Origin: Ornithinimicrobium cerasi
GTDB taxonomy: Bacteria; Actinomycetota; Actinomycetes; Actinomycetales; Dermatophilaceae
Direction: 5' to 3'
Assembly (NCBI RefSeq): GCF_003702705.1
Contig: NZ_QZMN01000003.1
Span: 124,001 to 188,000 of the forward strand
DNA length: 64,000 bases
Every line of letters starts with the position of its first letter. Within the stretch, counting starts at the first letter, position 1. The notes below the pieces were generated by a model. It ran no database searches and had not been told where the DNA came from. It saw nothing but the letters and a program-made list of their open reading frames with translations. The position numbers and the translations under genes were made by a program. This document shows, one piece after another, positions 54,277 through 64,000 of this stretch.

Positions 54277-55256
54277 CCGGGATCCTGAAGACCACCCAGA
54301 AGAACCTCATGCTCTTCACGGGGAGGGCGCACCGTGCGCTGTCCGAGGAGATCGCGCAGAAGCTGGGGACTCCGCTGGTGCCGACGGAGGCCTACGCCTT
54401 CGCCAACAGCGAGATCTACGTGCGCTTCAACGAGTCCGTCCGCGGGTGCGACGCGTTCGTCATCCAGAGCCACACCGCGCCGGTCAACGAGTGGATCATG
54501 GAGCACCTCATCATGGTCGACGCGCTCAAGCGCGCCTCGGCCAAGCGGATCACCGTGGTGCTGCCGTTCTACGGCTACGCGCGGCAGGACAAGAAGCACC
54601 GCGGGCGCGAGCCGATCTCGGCCCGGCTGATGGCTGACCTGTTCAAGACGGCCGGCGCGGACCGGCTGATGGCCGTCGACCTGCACACGGCGCAGATCCA
54701 GGGGTTCTTCGACGGGCCGGTCGACCACCTCATGGCGCTGCCGATCCTGGCGGACTACGTGCGCGAGAAGTACGGCGACGAGCAGCTGGCGGTCGTGTCG
54801 CCGGACGCCGGCCGGATCAAGGTGGCGGAGTACTGGTCGAACAGCCTGGGCGGGGTCCCGCTGGCGTTCATCCACAAGACGCGCGACATCACCCGCCCCA
54901 ACCAGTCGGTCGCCAAGCGGGTCGTCGGCGAGGTCACCGGTCGCACCTGCGTGCTGGTCGACGACATGATCGACTCCGGCGGCACCATCTGCCAGGCGGC
55001 GGACGCGCTGATGGCCGAGGGCGCGAGCAGCGTGGTCGTCGCGGCGACGCACGCGATCTTCTCCGAGCCGGCGGTCCAGCGGCTGCGCGACTCGGTCGCT
55101 CGCGAGGTGGTCGTCACCAACACCCTGCCGCTGTCCGAGGACGCGCGGGCGCTGGACAAGATCACCGAGCTCTCGATCGCCCCGCTGGTCAGCAGGGCGA
55201 TCAAGGAGGTCTTCGAGGACGGGTCCGTCACCTCGATGTTCGACGGCGTCGCCTGA
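54273..55256 (+). CDS. prs: Ribose-phosphate pyrophosphokinase
   Basis: 327 residues. It makes PRPP from ribose 5-phosphate and ATP. ATP-binding region PFYGYARQDKKHRGREPISA, metal motif VDLHTAQIQGFF, and PRPP loop CVLVDDMIDSGGTI are present. ATG 54273 overlaps the glmU stop by 4 bases; the two are also adjacent in M. tuberculosis, divided there by no other gene. Confidence 0.97.
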   Translation: MTGILKTTQKNLMLFTGRAHRALSEEIAQKLGTPLVPTEAYAFANSEIYVRFNESVRGCDAFVIQSHTAPVNEWIMEHLIMVDALKRASAKRITVVLPFYGYARQDKKHRGREPISARLMADLFKTAGADRLMAVDLHTAQIQGFFDGPVDHLMALPILADYVREKYGDEQLAVVSPDAGRIKVAEYWSNSLGGVPLAFIHKTRDITRPNQSVAKRVVGEVTGRTCVLVDDMIDSGGTICQAADALMAEGASSVVVAATHAIFSEPAVQRLRDSVAREVVVTNTLPLSEDARALDKITELSIAPLVSRAIKEVFEDGSVTSMFDGVA

Positions 55257-55266
55257 GGGGTATGCC

Positions 55267-55292
55267 GTGACGCCCGGCGTCCCGGGGGTCAC
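55267..55292 (+). terminator. Hairpin after prs
   Basis: GTGAC (55267-55271) and GTCAC (55288-55292) close an inner CCCGG/CCGGG stem. It lies 11 bases after the prs stop. Confidence 0.55.
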
Positions 55293-55322
55293 CGGCGATT
55301 TCAGGTTGCCCCGCGGGGTTGG

Positions 55323-55507
55323 CTAGACTGCAGCAGTTGCCTCGGCGAGGGACACCGCACGGACGTGTGGTGGCCGTGATTCGACGAAGCGCGTCGCCGC
55401 GCCCGACCAGCTCGGGCGGGTCCTGACGCCTCCGTGGAGCGCCGTGCCGTGTCCCGCGTCGAGGCCCGTCTCAGTCGATCACCCCCGAGCAGAAGAAGGC
55501 CCGACCC
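55323..55507 (+). promoter_or_regulatory. rplY promoter and long 5' leader
   Basis: TAGACT (55323-55328) is the likely -10, which would give a leader of about 175 bases, long for this gene-dense window. The leader contains hairpins such as GCCCGA (55401-55406) with TCGGGC (55412-55417) and a purine-rich AGAAGAAGG ribosome binding region near the start. No known riboswitch family is recognised. Confidence 0.45.
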
Positions 55508-56209
55508 ATGTCCGACCAGCTGAAGATCTCCGCCGAGAAGCGCTCCGAGTTCGGCAAGGGCGCCGCCCGCCGCATCCGCCGCGCGCACAAGATCCCCGCC
55601 GTCCTCTACGGCCACGGCACCGACCCGGTGCACGTGACCCTGCCCGGCCACGAGACCCTGCTCGCGCTGCGCCACAGCAACGCCGTCCTCACCCTGGACG
55701 TGGAGGGCGACGAGCACCTGGCGCTCGCCAAGGACGTCCAGCGCGACCCGATCAAGCGCAGCATCGAGCACGTCGACCTCGTCATCGTCCTCAAGGGCGA
55801 GAAGGTCACTGTCGACGTCGCGGTGCACGTCGAGGGCGAGGCCGCCCCGGAGACCGTCGTCACGCTCGAGAACAACACCCTGACGGTGGAGGCAGAGGCC
55901 ACCCACATCCCCGCGTCCTTCGTGGTCTCGGTCGAGGGCCTGACCGCCGGCACCCAGATCCACGCCGACGCCGTCGAGCTGCCCGAGGGCGTCACCCTGG
56001 TCACCGACGGCGACATCCTCGTCGTCAACGTCACCCAGGCCATCTCCGAGGAGGCCCTGGAGGCCGAGCTCGCCGAGGCCGAGGCCGAGGCCGGCATCGA
56101 GCACGACGAGCCCGAGGACGAGGCCGCCGCGTCCGACGAGGCCGGCGAGGCCGGCGAGGCCACCGCGTCCGACGAGGCCACCGGCGAGGAGAAGTCCGAG
56201 GAGGCCTGA
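55508..56209 (+). CDS. rplY: 50S ribosomal protein L25/general stress protein Ctc
   Basis: 233 residues. bL25 core (FGKGAARRIRRAHKIPAVLYG, HVTLPGHETLLALR, IKRSIEHVDLVIVLKGEKV) binds 5S rRNA. The TL5/Ctc C-terminal domain follows, then an acidic Glu/Ala/Asp tail of about 45 residues typical of actinobacteria. It has a long leader and precedes pth, as in M. tuberculosis. Confidence 0.96.
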   Translation: MSDQLKISAEKRSEFGKGAARRIRRAHKIPAVLYGHGTDPVHVTLPGHETLLALRHSNAVLTLDVEGDEHLALAKDVQRDPIKRSIEHVDLVIVLKGEKVTVDVAVHVEGEAAPETVVTLENNTLTVEAEATHIPASFVVSVEGLTAGTQIHADAVELPEGVTLVTDGDILVVNVTQAISEEALEAELAEAEAEAGIEHDEPEDEAAASDEAGEAGEATASDEATGEEKSEEA

Positions 56210-56361
56210 GCCTCCCCGCTCGCAGCACGGCCGGGAGCCGCACCGCTCCCGGGACGACGCGGCCACGCCCCCTGCGCCCACGCGCCCGGGACGTGGCCGC
56301 GTCGGCGCGTGGCGGCATACCCTCGACCACGACCCCGACCACCGCACGGAGGAGCCCGCCC

Positions 56362-56961
56362 ATGGACACCGCCCCCTGGCTCGTCGTCGGTCTGGGCAAC
56401 CCCGGTGCGAGGTACGCGGGGCACCGCCACAACGTCGGGGCGATGGTCGTCGACGAGCTGGCCCGGCAGGCGTCGGCCACGCTGCGCGCGCACAAGGCGG
56501 GGCAGGCCTGGGCGGCGGAGGTGCGGCTCGGGACGGGCGCCGGGGGGCTGCCCGGCCCGCGCGCCGTCCTCGCCCGGCCCTCCACCTACATGAACCTGTC
56601 CGGTGGGCCGGTCGCCGGGCTCGCGAAGTTCTACAAGGTCCCGGTGGGGCAGGTGGTCGTCGTCCACGACGAGCTGGACATCGAGCCCGGTCAGGTGCGG
56701 CTGAAGCAGGGCGGCGGCGAGGGCGGGCACAACGGGCTGCGGTCGGTGAGCCAGAGCCTCGGGACCCGGGACTACCTCCGGGTCCGGCTCGGCATCGGCC
56801 GACCGCCCGGGCGCCAGGACCCGGCCGACTACGTGCTGTCCGACTTCCCGTCCCGTGACCGCGAGGAGACCGAGCTGCTCGTGGGCGACGGGGCCGACGC
56901 GGTCCTCGACCTGACCGGTCTGGGGCTGGTCGCCGCGCAGCAGCGCTGGCACTCCCGCTGA
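56362..56961 (+). CDS. pth: Peptidyl-tRNA hydrolase
   Basis: 199 residues. It releases peptides from drop-off peptidyl-tRNAs. Conserved GLGNPGARYAGHRHNVG with the catalytic His, RPSTYMNLSGGPV, VVHDELDIEPGQVRLKQGGG, GHNGLRSV and FRLGIGRPPG-like VRLGIGRPPG. A GGAGGAG ribosome binding site precedes ATG 56362. Confidence 0.97.
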   Translation: MDTAPWLVVGLGNPGARYAGHRHNVGAMVVDELARQASATLRAHKAGQAWAAEVRLGTGAGGLPGPRAVLARPSTYMNLSGGPVAGLAKFYKVPVGQVVVVHDELDIEPGQVRLKQGGGEGGHNGLRSVSQSLGTRDYLRVRLGIGRPPGRQDPADYVLSDFPSRDREETELLVGDGADAVLDLTGLGLVAAQQRWHSR

Positions 56962-57029
56962 CCGGCTGGGCGCCCGGAGCGGCGCCCGCCCTGACCCACC
57001 CCCACGCGCGCCGTCCCACGACGCGCTTG

Positions 57030-57065
57030 TGTCCTGTGAGTCTGATGCGTCCGACTCACAGGACA
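57030..57065. repeat. 13-base perfect inverted repeat between pth and pspA
   Basis: TGTCCTGTGAGTC (57030-57042) and GACTCACAGGACA (57053-57065) surround a 10-base loop. The stretch is A/T-richer than its flanks, and two related direct copies (CGCAAGACG, CGCAGGACG) follow. It could be a REP-like element or an extra terminator. Confidence 0.6.
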
Positions 57066-57134
57066 GGAACAGGTCGCAAGACGCAGCACCAGATCGCAGG
57101 ACGCTCGGACCGAGCCGCGTGCGCCCGCCAGGCA

Positions 57135-57172
57135 CCCGAAAGCCCCCGACCGTCCGGTCGGGGGCCTTCGGG
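57135..57172. terminator. Terminator between pth and pspA
   Basis: GCCCCCGACC (57142-57151) and GGTCGGGGGC (57156-57165) with loop GTCC, extended by CCCGAA and TTCGGG on the outside. It ends 7 bases before the pspA stop codon on the opposite strand. Confidence 0.8.
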
Positions 57173-57178
57173 CCGGCG

Positions 57179-57895
57179 TCAGCCCTGCTGCTTGAGCTGC
57201 TGCAGCCGCGCCTCGATCTCGGCGTCCTCGCCGGACGTCTCGAGCTCGGCGAACTGGTCCTCCAGGCGCGTGGCCTGCGCCTCGGACCGGCCCTGCACGA
57301 CCGCCTCCTGCCGGCGGATGCTCTCCTCCCAGCGGGCCAGGTCGCTGGTGGGGTCCATGACGTCGATCGAGGCCATGGCCTCCTGCACCTTGCCCTGCGC
57401 CTCCGCGCTGCGGGCCCGGGCCACCAGGGTGCCCCGGCGCGACTTGAGGTCCTCCAGCTTGGTCTTCATCTGGGTCAGCCCGTCCTTGAGCTGCTCGACC
57501 GTGGAGTTCTGCTGCGCGATCGCGGGCTCGGTGGTGCGCACGTCGTTCTCGTGCTGGATCTGACGCCCCAGGGCCACCCGGGCCAGGTTGTCGAACTTGA
57601 AGGCGCCGTCGGGGTCGCCCCCGCCCCGCATCTGCTCGGCCTTGGCCGACGCGGCGGACGCCTTGCGGCCCCACTCGGAGGCGGCCTCCCGGTCGGCCTG
57701 CAGGTCGGACTCCGCCATCCGCACGTTGGCGATGGTCTGCGCCACCGCCTCCTCGGCCTCGGCGATGCTGTTGGTGTAGTCCCGGATCAGCTGGTCCAGC
57801 ATCTTCTCGGGGTCCTCCGCGCGGTCGAGGAGGGAGTTGACGTTGGCCCGCGCGAGCTGGCTGATCCGGCCGAGGATGGTCTGCTTCTGGGTCAT
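57179..57895 (-). CDS. pspA: PspA/IM30 family protein
   Basis: 238 residues. The N-terminal amphipathic helix is followed by LLDRAEDPEKMLDQLIRDY and continuous coiled-coil helices of the ESCRT-III-like PspA/Vipp1 fold. It binds stressed membranes and forms helical assemblies. A GAAAGGAA ribosome binding site precedes ATG 57895. It is the second gene after the TPM protein, a conserved actinobacterial pair. Confidence 0.93.
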   Translation of the reverse strand: MTQKQTILGRISQLARANVNSLLDRAEDPEKMLDQLIRDYTNSIAEAEEAVAQTIANVRMAESDLQADREAASEWGRKASAASAKAEQMRGGGDPDGAFKFDNLARVALGRQIQHENDVRTTEPAIAQQNSTVEQLKDGLTQMKTKLEDLKSRRGTLVARARSAEAQGKVQEAMASIDVMDPTSDLARWEESIRRQEAVVQGRSEAQATRLEDQFAELETSGEDAEIEARLQQLKQQG

Positions 57896-57969
57896 GCTCG
57901 TTCCTTTCGTTGGCCGCCGGTTGCGGCGGTCGATCGGGTATGACGTGTGCTGGCTGGGTGGGGAGGTGG

Positions 57970-60075
57970 TCAGAAGCGGCCCCCGGTGAAGCTGCCGCCC
58001 CCGCCGCCCCCGCCGCCCCCGCCGAAGCTGCCGCCGCCGAAGCCGCCGCCGCCTCCACCGAAACCGCCGCCGCCCCCGAAGCCGCCGCCACCGCCCCAGC
58101 CTCCGGAGTGGTGGTGCCCGCCCCCGCGACCGCCGAGGAGGATGCCGCCGAGGATGAGCGACAGGGGGTCGATGCCGCCGCGGGTGCGGCCGCCGCCGAA
58201 GCCCCCGCCGTAGCCCCCGGACCCGCCCCATGAGCTGAGGTCGTTCTGCGCCTCGGTGAGCGCCTGCTCGCCCAGCTGCTCGGCGCGGGTCAGCAGGCCC
58301 ATGGCGTCCGCCGGGTCGGTCCGGGCGGCCGTCTGGGCCTCGTCGAAGACGCGCAGCGCCTCGGAGATGCGCGTGCGGGCCCCGCTGCTGACCGCGCCAC
58401 GGCGGGTCGAGATGGTCTCGTCGATGCTGCGCAGCCGGGCGCCGACGCGCGCCACCCGCTGGCTGAAGTTCTCGCGCATCCTGGTCGTGTGCGCCTCGGC
58501 GTCCCGCACCGGCTGCAGCAGGGTGTCGAGGTCGTGCTCGGCGCGGTCCAGGTCGGACAGCGCCCGGAGCGGGTCGCCGGAGGAGCGGGCCGACTGGGCG
58601 CGCTCCACGGCCTCCCGTGCCCGGTGCACGGCCTTGGCGACCACGGGGTCGCCCGGGGCCAGGCGCTGGGCGTCGCGCAGGTCCGAGCTGATCGAGGTCA
58701 CCCGTGCGCTCAGCTCCGCGGCGGCGTTGGCCAGGTCGTCGCCCGCCCGGCCGATCTGGTCCAGCAGGGTGCTGGCCTGGCCGATGGCCTCCTCGGCGGC
58801 GCGGGCGGCCGCCACGGCGGCCGGGCGGTCGTCACGCTGCAGCGACTGCTGGCCGGCGGTGACGAAGCCGTCGGCGGAGCGCAGGAGGTTCTCGACCTGG
58901 GTGAGGTGCTCGCGCACGGTGCCCAGCGCCTCGGCCGGGTAGCGGGCGGCGAGCCCGTCCACCGACTGCCGGGCGGTGGGGATCCGGTCCCGGGTCTCCT
59001 CGGCCCGGGTCTGCAGCTCGGCGAGGAACTGCGGCGCCCGGTCCTGCAGGGAACGCAGGGTCGCGAACTCCTGGGTGTGCTCGTCGAGGGCGCTTCGGGA
59101 CGTGCTCGTCAGCTCGATGATCCGGGCGAGCATCGAGCGCTCGACGTCCTCCGGCTCCTTCTGGTCGTCGTCGAGCTGCTGCCGGAGCGAGAACGCCTCC
59201 TTGGCCGCAGCCTTCGCGCGCCCGAGCACCTCGCGGAACTGCTCCGTGCGCTGGGTGCCGAACTGCGCCTCGGCGAAGGCGAGCTCCTCCTCGGCCGAGC
59301 GCACCGCGTTGTCCATGCCGACGAGCGCCTCCGCGGCCTGCCGCTGCAGGTCCTGCAGGCTGAGCCCCTGCGCCTGGGGCGGGACGTGGACGCCGGCCGC
59401 CGGCCGCCGCCCCTTCTTGCGGGACATCGCGCTGACGAGGGCGCTGCCTCCGAAGAGGAGCACCGGCGCAGCGAGGAGCAGCACCGGGAAGCCGGTGCCG
59501 AACCCCTCGTCGGACTGCGGGTAGACCGGACCCTGGTCGCCCAGGGCCCCGCCCCCCGAGCTGTCCGACCCGCCGCCGGCGGCCTCCCGGGCGAGCCCCT
59601 CGACCGCGCCGCTGACGGCTCCGGCCCAGTCGTCCTGACCGAGGGCCGGCTCGATGTCCTGCAGCTGGACGGTCTGCAGCTGGTCCTGCCCCAGCGTGCT
59701 GCCGACGTCGCCCAGGCCGTACTGACGCTGCTCGACGGCGACCGCGAGCACCAGGTCGCCGGTGCCCATCCCGGAGACCTCGGAGGTCTGCTCGGCCCAG
59801 GTCGGCCCGTCGACCTGGGTGCCGGTCTCGTCGGTGAACTCGTCGACGAACGCCACGAAGAGCTGCAGCCCCGTCTCCTCGCGCAGCTGCTCGATCTGCG
59901 CGCGGGCCTCCTCCTCCTCGGCGTCGGTGAGGACGTCCGCGGAGTCGTAGACCTCCTCGGGCAGGTTGAGCGGCTCCTCCGCCAGCGCGGGCGAGGCACC
60001 GAGGGCGGCCACCACGAGGGCGAGCGACGCGGCATACCCCCACCGACGCCGTTCCGTGCGAGCTGTCCTGACCAT
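57970..60075 (-). CDS. TPM domain protein with Gly/His-rich tail
   Basis: 701 residues. Signal peptide (LALVVAALGASPALAEE), TPM/DUF477 domain (VYDSADVLTDAEEEEARAQI to AVAVEQRQYGLGDVG), one membrane span (FPVLLLAAPVLLFGGSALV), then a roughly 380-residue cytoplasmic coiled-coil region and a C-terminal tail of repeated GGGGGF and HHH. The TPM group includes YgcG and plant Psb32. Its position before pspA suggests a joint role in membrane stress. The tail makes the DNA at 57970-58230 low-complexity. Confidence 0.9.
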   Translation of the reverse strand: MVRTARTERRRWGYAASLALVVAALGASPALAEEPLNLPEEVYDSADVLTDAEEEEARAQIEQLREETGLQLFVAFVDEFTDETGTQVDGPTWAEQTSEVSGMGTGDLVLAVAVEQRQYGLGDVGSTLGQDQLQTVQLQDIEPALGQDDWAGAVSGAVEGLAREAAGGGSDSSGGGALGDQGPVYPQSDEGFGTGFPVLLLAAPVLLFGGSALVSAMSRKKGRRPAAGVHVPPQAQGLSLQDLQRQAAEALVGMDNAVRSAEEELAFAEAQFGTQRTEQFREVLGRAKAAAKEAFSLRQQLDDDQKEPEDVERSMLARIIELTSTSRSALDEHTQEFATLRSLQDRAPQFLAELQTRAEETRDRIPTARQSVDGLAARYPAEALGTVREHLTQVENLLRSADGFVTAGQQSLQRDDRPAAVAAARAAEEAIGQASTLLDQIGRAGDDLANAAAELSARVTSISSDLRDAQRLAPGDPVVAKAVHRAREAVERAQSARSSGDPLRALSDLDRAEHDLDTLLQPVRDAEAHTTRMRENFSQRVARVGARLRSIDETISTRRGAVSSGARTRISEALRVFDEAQTAARTDPADAMGLLTRAEQLGEQALTEAQNDLSSWGGSGGYGGGFGGGRTRGGIDPLSLILGGILLGGRGGGHHHSGGWGGGGGFGGGGGFGGGGGGFGGGSFGGGGGGGGGGSFTGGRF

Positions 60076-60267
60076 CACGTCTGCGATCCTCCCTGACCTG
60101 CATCGCGCGCGTCCACCGCACGCGGTGCCCGGACGGCCCAGCATGGCACGCGTCACCTCTCCCGACGCCCGAGGGGTCGTGACGGTTCCACGGGACGGCC
60201 ACGTCGGCGCCGCGGCCTAGACTGGGACGCCACCCGACCGCCCCGCCCGGCGAAGGATCTCCTCCCC

Positions 60268-63200
60268 ATGCACCTGTCACCCGTCGTCGACCTGCTCTGC
60301 GCCGACCCCGGCACCACGCCGGTGCTCGACGCCGCCCGCGCGGGCGAGCCCACGGTCGACGTCTCCCTCGTCGCCGGCGCGCACCCCGCCCTCGTCGCGG
60401 CGCTCACCCGGGTCGACACCACGCCCGTCCTCGCGGTCACCGCGACCGGGCGCGAGGCGGACGACCTCGTCAGCACGCTGGGCGAGCTGCTCGAGGACGG
60501 CGGGGTCGGGGTGGCCGGCTTCCCGAGCTGGGAGACGCTGCCGCACGAGCGGCTCAGCCCCCGCTCGGACACGGTGGGGCGCCGGCTCGCGACCCTGCGC
60601 CGCCTGGCCCACCCGGACGGCTCGGACGGCACGACGGGTCCGGTGCGCGTCGTGGTGGCGTCCGTGCGGGCGCTCCTGCAGCCGCTGGTCAGGGGGCTCG
60701 GGGAGCTGGAGCCGGTCCACCTGCGGGCCGGGGACGAGCGTCCGCTCGAGCACGTCGTCGAGGCGCTCGTGGGGGCGGCCTACTCCCGGACCGACATGGT
60801 GGAGCGGCGCGGCGAGTTCGCCGTGCGCGGGGGCATCCTCGACGTCTTCCCGCCGACCGAGGAGCACCCGGTCCGCATCGAGTTCTGGGGAGACACCGTG
60901 GAGGAGGTGCGCTGGTTCAAGGTCGCCGACCAGCGCTCGCTGGAGATCGCCGACCAGGGCCTCTACGCCCCGCCCTGCCGCGAGGTTCTGCTCACCGACG
61001 ACGTGCGCGAGCGCGCCCGCCGGCTCGTCGGCACGCTGCCGGGGGCGGCGGAGATGCTGGCCAAGATCGCCGAGGGCATCGCGGTCGAGGGGATGGAGTC
61101 GCTGGCCCCCGTCCTCGTGGACGGCATGGAGACCCTGGTGGACGTCCTGCCCGCCGGCGCCCGCGTCGTCGTCCTGGACCCGGAGCGGGTGCGCACCCGC
61201 GCGCACGACCTGGTGGCCACGAGCGAGGAGTTCCTCCAGGCCAGCTGGGCGGCCGCCGCGACCGCCGAGGGCGCGGCGCCGATCGACCTGCAGCAGGCTC
61301 TGGGCACCGCCTCCTCCTGGTCGCTCGCCGACATGCGCGCGCACACCCTCGCCACCGGGCGTCCCTGGTGGTCCCTGACCGCCTTCCTCGCGGACGCCGA
61401 GCTGCTCGAGCTCGCCGCGCAGGCGGACGACGGGGCCGACGACGGCGTGCGCACCCTCGTCGTCCCGAGCGCACCCGTCGACGCCTACCGCGGCGACCGC
61501 GACGCGATCTCCGCAGACCTGCGGACCTGGCTCGGTGCCGGTCGGCGCGTCCTCGTCAGCCTCGACGGCGCAGGTATGGCGCGCCGCGTCGCCGAGGTCC
61601 TCGGCGAGCACGACGTCCCGCACCGGCTGGTCCTGCCGCTCGGGTCGGCCGACGACCTGTCGGCCGACGTGGTGACGGTGACCACCGGCGCCGCGGGCCG
61701 TGGCTTCGTGCTGACCGGCAGCGACGTCGTCCTCGTCGCCGAGCAGGACCTCACCGGGCAGCCGTCCACGACCGGCGGCTCCACCCGGGACATGCGGCGC
61801 ATGCCCTCGAAGCGCCGCCAGCAGGTGGACCCGCTGGCCCTGCGGCCGGGCGACTACGTCGTGCACGAGCAGCACGGTGTCGGCCGCTTCGTCGAGATGG
61901 CGCAGCGCAGCGTGCAGGGGGCGACGCGGGAGTACGTGGTGCTGGAGTACGCGAGCTCGAAGCCGCGCGGGCACGGCATACCGGACCGGTTGTATCTGCC
62001 GACCGACCAGCTGGACCAGCTGACGAAGTACGTCGGCGGCGAGGCGCCCACGCTGAACCGCCTGGGCGGCTCGGACTGGCAGCGCACCAAGAGCCGCGCC
62101 CGCAAGCACATCCGGGAGATCGCCGCCGAGCTCATCCGCCTCTACTCCGCACGGATGGCCACCATCGGCTACGCGTTCGGACCGGACACCCCGTGGCAGC
62201 GCGAGCTCGAGGACGCCTTCGCCTTCACCGAGACCCCGGACCAGCTCTCCTCGATCGAGGAGGTCAAGGCCGACATGGAGAAGCCGGTGCCGATGGACCG
62301 CCTCATCAGCGGCGACGTCGGCTACGGCAAGACCGAGATCGCCGTCCGGGCCGCGTTCAAGGCGATCCAGGACGGCAAGCAGGTGGCGGTGCTGGTGCCC
62401 ACGACTCTCCTCGTCCAGCAGCACTTCCAGACCTTCTCCGAGCGCTACGCGCAGTTCCCGGTGACCGTGCGGGCGCTCTCCCGCTTCCAGTCGGACAAGG
62501 AGGCGAAGGACACGATCGCCGGGATCTCCGACGGGTCGGTCGACGTCGTCATCGGCACCCACCGGCTGCTCGGCTCGACGGTGCGCTTCAAGGACCTCGG
62601 GCTGGTCATCGTCGACGAGGAGCAGCGCTTCGGGGTGGAGCACAAGGAGCAGCTCAAGGCGATGCGCACCGACGTCGACGTGCTGGCGATGTCCGCGACG
62701 CCGATCCCGAGGACGCTGGAGATGGCGGTCACCGGGATCCGCGAGATGTCGACCCTGGCCACCCCGCCGGAGGAGCGGCACCCGGTGCTGACCTTCGTCG
62801 GCGGCTACGACGAGAAGCAGATCGCGGCCGCGATCCGGCGCGAGCTGCTCCGGGAGGGGCAGATCTTCTACGTGCACAACAAGGTCGGCTCGATCGAGAA
62901 GGCCGCCTCCCGGCTGCGGGACCTCGTGCCCGAGGCGCGGATCGAGACGGCGCACGGGCAGATGGGCGAGCACAAGCTGGAGCAGGTCGTGGTGGACTTC
63001 TGGGAGCGCCGGTTCGACGTCCTGGTCTGCACGACGATCGTGGAGACCGGTCTCGACATCTCCAACGCCAACACGCTGATCGTCGAGCGTGCCGACACCC
63101 TCGGCCTCTCGCAGCTGCACCAGCTGCGCGGCCGCGTGGGCCGCGGCCGGGAGCGGGCCTACGCCTACTTCCTCTACCCGCCGGAGAAGCCGCTGACCGA

Positions 63201-63900
63201 GACGGCCGTCGACCGGTTGCAGACCATCGCCGCCAACACCGACCTGGGCTCGGGCATCGCGGTCGCGATGAAGGACCTGGAGATCCGCGGTGCGGGCAAC
63301 CTGCTCGGCGGCGAGCAGTCCGGGCACATCGAGGGCGTCGGCTTCGACCTCTACGTGCGGATGGTGGGGGAGGCGGTCGCCAACTTCAAGGGCGAGGGCC
63401 GGGAGGCGCCGGCCGAGGTCAAGATCGAGCTGCCCGTGGACGCCCACCTGCCGCACGACTACGTGCCGGGGGAGCGGCTGCGCCTGGAGGCCTACCGCAA
63501 GCTCGCGCAGGTCAAGGACGAGGTGGAGCTCGCGGAGATCCGGGCCGAGCTCGTCGACCGGTACGGCGAGCCGCCCGCGCCCGCGCAGACGCTGCTGGAG
63601 GTGGCGCGGCTGCGCACGGTCGCCCGCGCGGCGGGGATCTCCGACATCGGCATCCAGGGCCAGCTGGTCCGCTTCGCCCCGGTGGCGGACCTGCGGGACA
63701 GCCAGCAGCTGCGGCTCAACCGGCTCCACCCCGGCACGATCGTCAAGCCCGCGGTGCGTCAGATCCTCGTGCCGGCGCCGAGGACGGCACGGGTCGGCGG
63801 CAAGCCGCTGCGCGACAAGGACATTCTCGACTGGGCGGCCCAGCTGGTCCGCGCCGTGCTCCTCGACGACGTCGCCGCGGCCTCGGCCAGCAGCCGCTGA
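60268..63900 (+). CDS. mfd: Transcription-repair coupling factor Mfd
   Basis: 1210 residues. N-terminal UvrB-homology region ([20 protein letters not shown]), RNA polymerase-interaction domain ([18 protein letters not shown]), then the RecG-like translocase: Walker [19 protein letters not shown] box, [12 protein letters not shown], and motif [18 protein letters not shown]. The C-terminal TRCF domain follows. It displaces stalled RNA polymerase at lesions and recruits UvrA. TAGACT (60218-60223) and a GAAGGA ribosome binding site lie upstream. Confidence 0.97.
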   Translation: MHLSPVVDLLCADPGTTPVLDAARAGEPTVDVSLVAGAHPALVAALTRVDTTPVLAVTATGREADDLVSTLGELLEDGGVGVAGFPSWETLPHERLSPRSDTVGRRLATLRRLAHPDGSDGTTGPVRVVVASVRALLQPLVRGLGELEPVHLRAGDERPLEHVVEALVGAAYSRTDMVERRGEFAVRGGILDVFPPTEEHPVRIEFWGDTVEEVRWFKVADQRSLEIADQGLYAPPCREVLLTDDVRERARRLVGTLPGAAEMLAKIAEGIAVEGMESLAPVLVDGMETLVDVLPAGARVVVLDPERVRTRAHDLVATSEEFLQASWAAAATAEGAAPIDLQQALGTASSWSLADMRAHTLATGRPWWSLTAFLADAELLELAAQADDGADDGVRTLVVPSAPVDAYRGDRDAISADLRTWLGAGRRVLVSLDGAGMARRVAEVLGEHDVPHRLVLPLGSADDLSADVVTVTTGAAGRGFVLTGSDVVLVAEQDLTGQPSTTGGSTRDMRRMPSKRRQQVDPLALRPGDYVVHEQHGVGRFVEMAQRSVQGATREYVVLEYASSKPRGHGIPDRLYLPTDQLDQLTKYVGGEAPTLNRLGGSDWQRTKSRARKHIREIAAELIRLYSARMATIGYAFGPDTPWQRELEDAFAFTETPDQLSSIEEVKADMEKPVPMDRLISGDVGYGKTEIAVRAAFKAIQDGKQVAVLVPTTLLVQQHFQTFSERYAQFPVTVRALSRFQSDKEAKDTIAGISDGSVDVVIGTHRLLGSTVRFKDLGLVIVDEEQRFGVEHKEQLKAMRTDVDVLAMSATPIPRTLEMAVTGIREMSTLATPPEERHPVLTFVGGYDEKQIAAAIRRELLREGQIFYVHNKVGSIEKAASRLRDLVPEARIETAHGQMGEHKLEQVVVDFWERRFDVLVCTTIVETGLDISNANTLIVERADTLGLSQLHQLRGRVGRGRERAYAYFLYPPEKPLTETAVDRLQTIAANTDLGSGIAVAMKDLEIRGAGNLLGGEQSGHIEGVGFDLYVRMVGEAVANFKGEGREAPAEVKIELPVDAHLPHDYVPGERLRLEAYRKLAQVKDEVELAEIRAELVDRYGEPPAPAQTLLEVARLRTVARAAGISDIGIQGQLVRFAPVADLRDSQQLRLNRLHPGTIVKPAVRQILVPAPRTARVGGKPLRDKDILDWAAQLVRAVLLDDVAAASASSR

Positions 63901-63947
63901 GCCGACCGGGCGGGGCGGTGCAGGTGCACCGCGTCCGGCACCGGGCG

Positions 63948-64000
63948 TCAGGCGTCGCCCAGGGGGGTCCCCGCCACGGCGTCGAGAGCCTCGTCGACCG
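63948..64000 (-). CDS. Possible C-terminus of a gene running off the window
   Basis: Seventeen codons including a stop read VDEALDAVAGTPLGDA on the minus strand. They show actinobacterial third-position bias, but no family can be assigned from so short a piece. Too little to judge function. Confidence 0.3.
   Translation of the reverse strand, partial: VDEALDAVAGTPLGDA

Noticed and set aside
57970-58230. CCGCCG-rich tract looking like a simple repeat or CRISPR-like array
   Set aside because: It encodes the Gly-rich tail of the TPM protein; units are irregular and there are no spacers. No CRISPR array is present in the window.
60277-63729. A 1150-codon open frame antisense to mfd
   Set aside because: Same composition artefact; mfd motifs are complete on the plus strand.

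Overview
This window is chromosomal DNA of a very GC-rich actinobacterium. The GC-saturated third codon positions, GTG starts, many leaderless promoters, SepX/GlpR, PspA beside a TPM protein and PMT-type mannosyltransferase all fit. Gene order follows the block known in Mycobacterium tuberculosis from mscL to mfd (mscL, FmdB protein, 5-FCL, glp, rimJ, sepX, pmt, rsmI, metG, tatD, rsmA, ispE, glmU/prs, rplY/pth, mfd), with local rearrangements. A Micrococcales/Intrasporangiaceae-like host is my best guess, at low confidence below phylum.

Region by region. 1-2.3 kb: the 5' part of a CPH-type copper P-ATPase behind a CsoR-like operator, an OsmC peroxidase and a SRPBCC protein. 2.3-4.3 kb: tRNA-Arg(CCT) with a decayed integrated element (frameshifted tyrosine integrase running into the tRNA, a small membrane protein, an IS1380-type transposase scrap). 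4.3-7.8 kb: DinB protein, a small conserved protein, and a quinone/hydroquinone operon (maleylacetate reductase, ring-cleaving dioxygenase, esterase) whose reductase is broken. 7.9-13 kb: MFS transporter and a 1201-residue helicase-like protein with ruined Walker motifs. 13-27.4 kb: mscL, SAF protein, FmdB protein, penicillin acylase, 5-FCL, the glp-moaC-acetyltransferase-sepX division cluster, tRNA-Ala(CGC), ornithine carbamoyltransferase, two PH-domain membrane proteins, a TPR protein, and pmt.

27.4-31.8 kb: sdhC-sdhA-sdhB sits between pmt and rsmI. 31.8-43.4 kb is an accessory island between rsmI and metG. It has an RHH/SPFH pair with a palindromic operator, two membrane proteins, a DUF3037/HipA-like pair, an AraC/VOC pair, and three paralogous cassettes, each an ECF (SigE-family) sigma gene translationally fused by the same 8-base ATGTCTGA overlap to a single-pass membrane protein with a large ectodomain. 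All three sigma genes carry the same promoter-like motif (C[A/C]ACCTTT, then CGTT) at identical 16-base spacing. This is the most interesting system in the window.

43.4-64 kb: core genes metG, tatD, rsmA, ispE, an ABC-F ATPase, MarR, aldo/keto reductase, tRNA-Gln(TTG), TetR, glmU-prs, rplY, pth, TPM-pspA and mfd. Two genome-wide signals stand out: an over-represented octamer GGTATGCC/GGCATACC, often forcing rare codons, and about 20 genes whose start codon lies 6-8 bases from a TANNNT -10 box (leaderless mRNAs).
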